Positions 5,400-8,039 of a stretch of DNA of 8,039 nt are shown here, in pieces; the first letter of the stretch is position 1, and each line of letters starts with the position of its first letter. The DNA comes from Alistipes sp. (lineage in GTDB: Bacteria; Bacteroidota; Bacteroidia; Bacteroidales; Rikenellaceae): assembly GCA_031285485.1 (NCBI GenBank), contig JAITWC010000091.1, positions 1-8,039 of the forward strand, given 5' to 3'. The position numbers and the translations under genes were made by a program. The notes beneath the pieces are model-generated. The model searched no databases. It was given only the letters and a program-made list of their open reading frames with translations, and had not been told where the DNA came from.

Positions 5400-6257
5400 A
5401 TGAAAAAAATCACCCTCCTGTTAGTGGCCCTGTCCGTGGCGGGCGTGTCGCTCCAATCGCCGGCCCAGGTGATCGTCGGTGTGTGTACCTCGATCCGGAA
5501 CGCTCAGAAATTGAAAGACGCGGGCGGCGATTTCATCGAGCTGAGTGTGACGGGCTTTTTGCAGCCCCAACTCTCCGACGATGAGTGGACGGCGGGCAAC
5601 TACGCCCAGGCCCTCGCCTCGCCCCTTCCGATCTACGCGTGCAACGGCTTCTTTCCCGGCAACATTAAGCTAACCGGCCCCCAGCACGACCACGACGCCG
5701 CGCTGGAGTGGTGCGAGGTGGCTTTCCGGCGCGCCCGACAGTTGGGTATCCGCATGCTCGTGCTGGGCAGCAGCGGGGCGCGCAACCACCCCGAGGGTTA
5801 CGACAAAGCCACAGCCGTGGCCGAGTTCACCGAACTGCTTCGGAGGATGGGCCCCGTGGCCGGGCAGTACGACGTGACGGTGGTGCTGGAGCCGCTCCGC
5901 AAAGCCGAGGCCAACTACATGAACACCGTGGCCGAAGGTGTGGCGATAGTGAAAGCCGTGGGCCACGAAAACATCCGCTGTCTGGCCGACATCTACCACA
6001 TGCTGGAAGAGAACGAGGGGCCCGAAGTGCTGGTCGCCGAGCGGGAGTACATCGGCCACATGCACGTCGCCGAAAAAGAGGGACGCTCGGTGCCCGGAAC
6101 CCACGGCGAAGACCTCGCACCATACTACAACGCCATGCGCCGCGCGGGCTACCGCGGAGGGCTGTCGATCGAGGCGGGTTGGAGAGATTTCGACGCGCAG
6201 ATCGCCCCGGCCATCGCAGAACTGAAAAAACACACGAACGTTAAATCATATAACTGA
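5400..6257 (+). CDS. Exported sugar phosphate isomerase/epimerase-like TIM-barrel protein
   Basis: A 285-residue protein of the xylose-isomerase-like/AP-endonuclease-2 TIM-barrel superfamily. Residues 1-23 look like a Sec signal peptide (MKKITLLLVALSVAGVSLQSPAQ), so the mature enzyme should act in the periplasm. Likely divalent-metal ligands at the barrel mouth are E164 (VVLEPL), D197 with nearby H200 (LADIYHM), H222 (GHMHVAE) and E258 (LSIEAG), the E-D-H-E pattern of the family. ATG 5400 is chosen because it starts the signal peptide and follows the promoter by the right distance. The oxidoreductase gene begins 5 nt after its stop, so the two form an operon. The pairing suggests isomerisation, epimerisation or elimination on an oxidised (keto-) sugar. 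The substrate cannot be read from the sequence, and 'phosphate' in the family name need not apply to a periplasmic member. Confidence 0.85.
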   Translation: MKKITLLLVALSVAGVSLQSPAQVIVGVCTSIRNAQKLKDAGGDFIELSVTGFLQPQLSDDEWTAGNYAQALASPLPIYACNGFFPGNIKLTGPQHDHDAALEWCEVAFRRARQLGIRMLVLGSSGARNHPEGYDKATAVAEFTELLRRMGPVAGQYDVTVVLEPLRKAEANYMNTVAEGVAIVKAVGHENIRCLADIYHMLEENEGPEVLVAEREYIGHMHVAEKEGRSVPGTHGEDLAPYYNAMRRAGYRGGLSIEAGWRDFDAQIAPAIAELKKHTNVKSYN

Positions 6258-6262
6258 ACTTT

Positions 6263-7621
6263 ATGGGTAAAATTACAAGAAGAGACTTCATCCGTCAGGC
6301 AGGTCTCGCCTCCGCCGGGCTAATGGTCGGAGGAATGGGTTTCAGCACCAAAAGCTACGCCCGCATCATCGGCTCCAACGACCGCGTGAACGTGGGCGTG
6401 GTTGGCTACTCCGACCGGTTTCGCAGTTCGCTGCTGCCGAGCTTCATGAATCACCGCGAGAGACTGAACTTCGACATCGTGGCCGTGTCCGACCTGTGGA
6501 GCATGCGGCGCGAGGCGGCTCAGGAAAACCTCACCCGCAGGCTGGGCCACGCCGTGACCCTGTGCCGCAACAACGACGAACTGTACGCCGACAAGAACAT
6601 CGACGCGGTGATAATCTCCACCGCCGACTTCCAGCACGCCTACCACGCCAAAGAAGCCGCCGACGCCGGACGACACATCTATTGCGAAAAACCGTTCGCC
6701 GAAACGATGACCGATAACGTCGAGGGACGCCGCGCCGTCGAAAGGGCCGGAGTGGTGTTCCAGATGGGATCGCAGCGACGCAGCGGCCCAAACTACCACG
6801 CCGCCAACGACTATATCCGCAGCGGCAGGTTCGGCGACATCGTGATGTGCGAAATGACGTGGAACGTCAACCAGCCCGGCCGCTGGCGCCGTCCCGCGGA
6901 AGTGGCGCAGGTGCGCGAGCAGGATATCGACTGGAGACGCTTCCTCGCGAACCGGCCCTACGAAGACTACGATCCGCGTAAATATCTCGAATACCGCCTC
7001 TTTTGGCCCTATTCGTCGGGCATACCGGGGCAGTGGATGGCCCACCAGATCGACACCGTGCACTGGTTCACCGGGCTGCACTATCCGCGCAGCGTGGTGG
7101 CCAACGGCGGCATCTACCTGTGGAAAGACGGCCGTACAAACTACGACACCATGACCGCGGTGTTCGAATACGGCCCCGAGGACGATCCCACGAAGGGTTT
7201 CCAGGTGCAGTACTCGTCGCGCTTCACCAACGAGGCGGGCGGTGTCAAGGAGATCTACTACTCCAACGGCGGCGAACTGAACCTCGACACCAACATGGTC
7301 ACGCCGAACGGCTACTTGAGAGCACGCGACGCCACGGCGATGGGAATGCAGGAGAACAAGTTGGAGGAGTTCAAGCTCGAAGGATTCCGCGTGGAGACCG
7401 GCGCCAACACCGGAGGCGACCCCCTCACCTCGGCCCACATGCTCAACTGGATGGCGTGCGTGCGCGACGGAAACGTCAACACCAACGCACCCGTCGAAGC
7501 GGCCTACGACCACTCGGTGGCCTGTATCATGGTGACCGCCGCGATGCGCACCAAACAGTATGTCGAATTCGACAAGGAACATCAGGCCGTCATCGCCGGC
7601 GGGAAGGTGTTCCAGTATTAG
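6263..7621 (+). CDS. Tat-exported Gfo/Idh/MocA-family oxidoreductase
   Basis: A 452-residue NAD(P)-dependent sugar oxidoreductase of the glucose-fructose oxidoreductase/inositol dehydrogenase family. The N-terminus ITRRDFIRQAG followed by a hydrophobic stretch (to ~residue 28) is a twin-arginine signal, so the enzyme should be exported folded with its cofactor. The Rossmann domain begins VNVGVVGYSDR (42-52), a slightly degenerate nucleotide loop. EKP (142-144) holds the catalytic Lys143. In the C-terminal alpha/beta domain GQWMAHQIDTVHW (256-268) supplies the probable catalytic D264 and H267. The length suits the ~450-residue Tat-type subfamily common in Bacteroidota. It lies 5 nt after the epimerase-like gene and is followed by a strong terminator, so it ends the operon. 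Together they probably oxidise and rearrange a sugar or glycoside in the periplasm; the substrate is unknown. Confidence 0.92.
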   Translation: MGKITRRDFIRQAGLASAGLMVGGMGFSTKSYARIIGSNDRVNVGVVGYSDRFRSSLLPSFMNHRERLNFDIVAVSDLWSMRREAAQENLTRRLGHAVTLCRNNDELYADKNIDAVIISTADFQHAYHAKEAADAGRHIYCEKPFAETMTDNVEGRRAVERAGVVFQMGSQRRSGPNYHAANDYIRSGRFGDIVMCEMTWNVNQPGRWRRPAEVAQVREQDIDWRRFLANRPYEDYDPRKYLEYRLFWPYSSGIPGQWMAHQIDTVHWFTGLHYPRSVVANGGIYLWKDGRTNYDTMTAVFEYGPEDDPTKGFQVQYSSRFTNEAGGVKEIYYSNGGELNLDTNMVTPNGYLRARDATAMGMQENKLEEFKLEGFRVETGANTGGDPLTSAHMLNWMACVRDGNVNTNAPVEAAYDHSVACIMVTAAMRTKQYVEFDKEHQAVIAGGKVFQY

Positions 7622-7640
7622 GTATGTCTTTGCAAAGAGA

Positions 7641-7683
7641 AGAACCTGTCTCAAAACGCAATGAGACAGGTTCTCTTTTTTTT
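7641..7683 (+). terminator. Rho-independent terminator of the operon
   Basis: AGAACCTGTCTC (7641-7652) pairs perfectly with GAGACAGGTTCT (7663-7674) around a 10-nt loop. After one base it is followed by eight Ts (7676-7683). It lies 20 nt after the oxidoreductase stop codon. This is the only strong intrinsic terminator in the window. Confidence 0.93.
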
Positions 7684-7691
7684 GTACTCTA

Positions 7692-7723
7692 TTTGTGATT
7701 TTGGCATATAATCATTATCTTTA
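7692..7723 (+). promoter_or_regulatory. Possible transposase promoter
   Basis: TTTG (7692-7695), 20 nt, then TATCTTTA (7716-7723), which matches TAnnTTTG at 7 of 8 positions when N is free. It lies 26 bp before the transposase ATG in an AT-rich stretch. Confidence 0.45.
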
Positions 7724-7749
7724 TGATGTTGATCTAAAGGTTTTTGAAT

Positions 7750-8039
7750 ATGTCATTCAAGAGTTATGACCAGCAACAGTTGTCATTGTTGCCACCGAGT
7801 TTGGAAGAGTTGATCCCTGCGACCGCTCCGGTTAGGATGGTTAGTGCCGTTGTCGAGCGGCTTAATCTCAAAGAAGTCGGGCGACTTTATAATAAGACAG
7901 GATGTTCGGCCTGTCACCCGCGCATGATGATAAAGGTTATCATCTACGCCTACTTAGGTAATACCTACCCTCGCGCCGTATCGAGGAGTTCGTGGCTAAC
8001 GACGTGCGCTTCATGTGGCTTGCGGAGTTTCCGCAACGG
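7750..8039 (+). pseudogene. IS1182-like transposase, N-terminal part, frameshifted
   Basis: From ATG 7750 the product begins MSFKSYDQQQLSLLPPSLEE and continues to GCSACHPRMMIKVIIYAYLG and NTY (residue 73), the N-terminal (DUF772/InsH-like) domain of IS1182-type transposases. Family members continue with a segment like YSSRKIEEF. Here the original frame turns into unrelated residues (PRAVSRSSWLTT...), while the next frame reads SRRIEEFVANDVRFMWLAEF from 7971 to the window edge. A single base, most simply a T before CCTCG at ~7969, is missing. The full protein should be near 500 residues, of which only ~96 codons are in view. The shift could be a true inactivating mutation, programmed frameshifting or a sequencing error. 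IS4/IS5-like relatives are the main alternative family. Confidence 0.8.

Larger units (their letters stand above)
7684..8039 (+). mobile_element. Left part of an IS1182-like insertion sequence (partial)
   Basis: Base composition falls clearly below that of the neighbouring genes after the terminator, and a transposase frame opens at 7750. The element continues past the right edge, so its right end, inverted repeats and target duplication cannot be seen. The left boundary is not determined; 7684, just after the terminator T-run, is only an upper limit. It is placed downstream of the operon terminator and disrupts no visible gene. Confidence 0.6.

Noticed and set aside
6320..7654. Minus-strand open frame opposite the oxidoreductase
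   Set aside because: This is the same codon-bias shadow effect; it overlaps the well-supported Gfo/Idh gene and shows no family motif.

Overview
The window looks like the chromosome of a Gram-negative Bacteroidota bacterium of the order Bacteroidales, with a GC-rich, Rikenellaceae/Alistipes-like flavour. Four observations support this. The 16S rRNA 5' end has the Bacteroidota form (GATGAACGCTAGCGGCAGGC on the minus strand). Every recognisable promoter has the Bacteroidota pattern TTTG/TTG-N18-21-TAnnTTTG instead of -35/-10 boxes. The genes lack Shine-Dalgarno sequences. The gene order rpsA-rnz fits the same group. The genus is inference.

Layout. Positions 1-113 are the 5' end of a 16S rRNA gene on the minus strand, with its leader and promoter (to about 325). 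An intergenic stretch (326-655) holds a divergent promoter and two diverged copies of a 41-bp repeat. Position 656 begins a lipoprotein of the 5'-nucleotidase/UshA family. Next come rpsA (six-domain ribosomal protein S1, own promoter) and rnz (ribonuclease Z, GTG start, same frame as rpsA and 21 nt after it). Positions 4952-5399 have no gene but carry a six-copy, 41-bp tandem array with a perfect 17-bp dyad in every unit, then a hairpin and a promoter. That promoter drives a two-gene operon: an exported sugar isomerase/epimerase-like TIM-barrel protein and a Tat-exported Gfo/Idh/MocA oxidoreductase. The operon ends in a strong intrinsic terminator at 7641-7683. The last ~350 bp are the left part of an insertion sequence (IS1182-like) whose transposase frame is broken near 7969.

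How the genes work together. rRNA, S1 and RNase Z belong to translation and tRNA maturation. The nucleotidase is probably a surface or periplasmic phosphate/nucleoside scavenger. The epimerase/oxidoreductase pair is probably a periplasmic sugar-oxidation module.

Most notable. (i) The six-copy array and the pair at 549-630 are the same 41-bp repeat family in opposite orientation, and both arms of the dyad have changed together (TTGCAACA-G-TGTTGCAA versus TTGCGCGG-C-CCGCGCAA). This suggests that the palindrome, not its base sequence, is what is kept. (ii) RNase Z keeps all metal ligands but lacks about 43 residues between two of them, where the tRNA-binding arm of family members lies. (iii) The transposase has a clean one-base frameshift. 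I see no defence system, CRISPR array or other multi-gene novel system.
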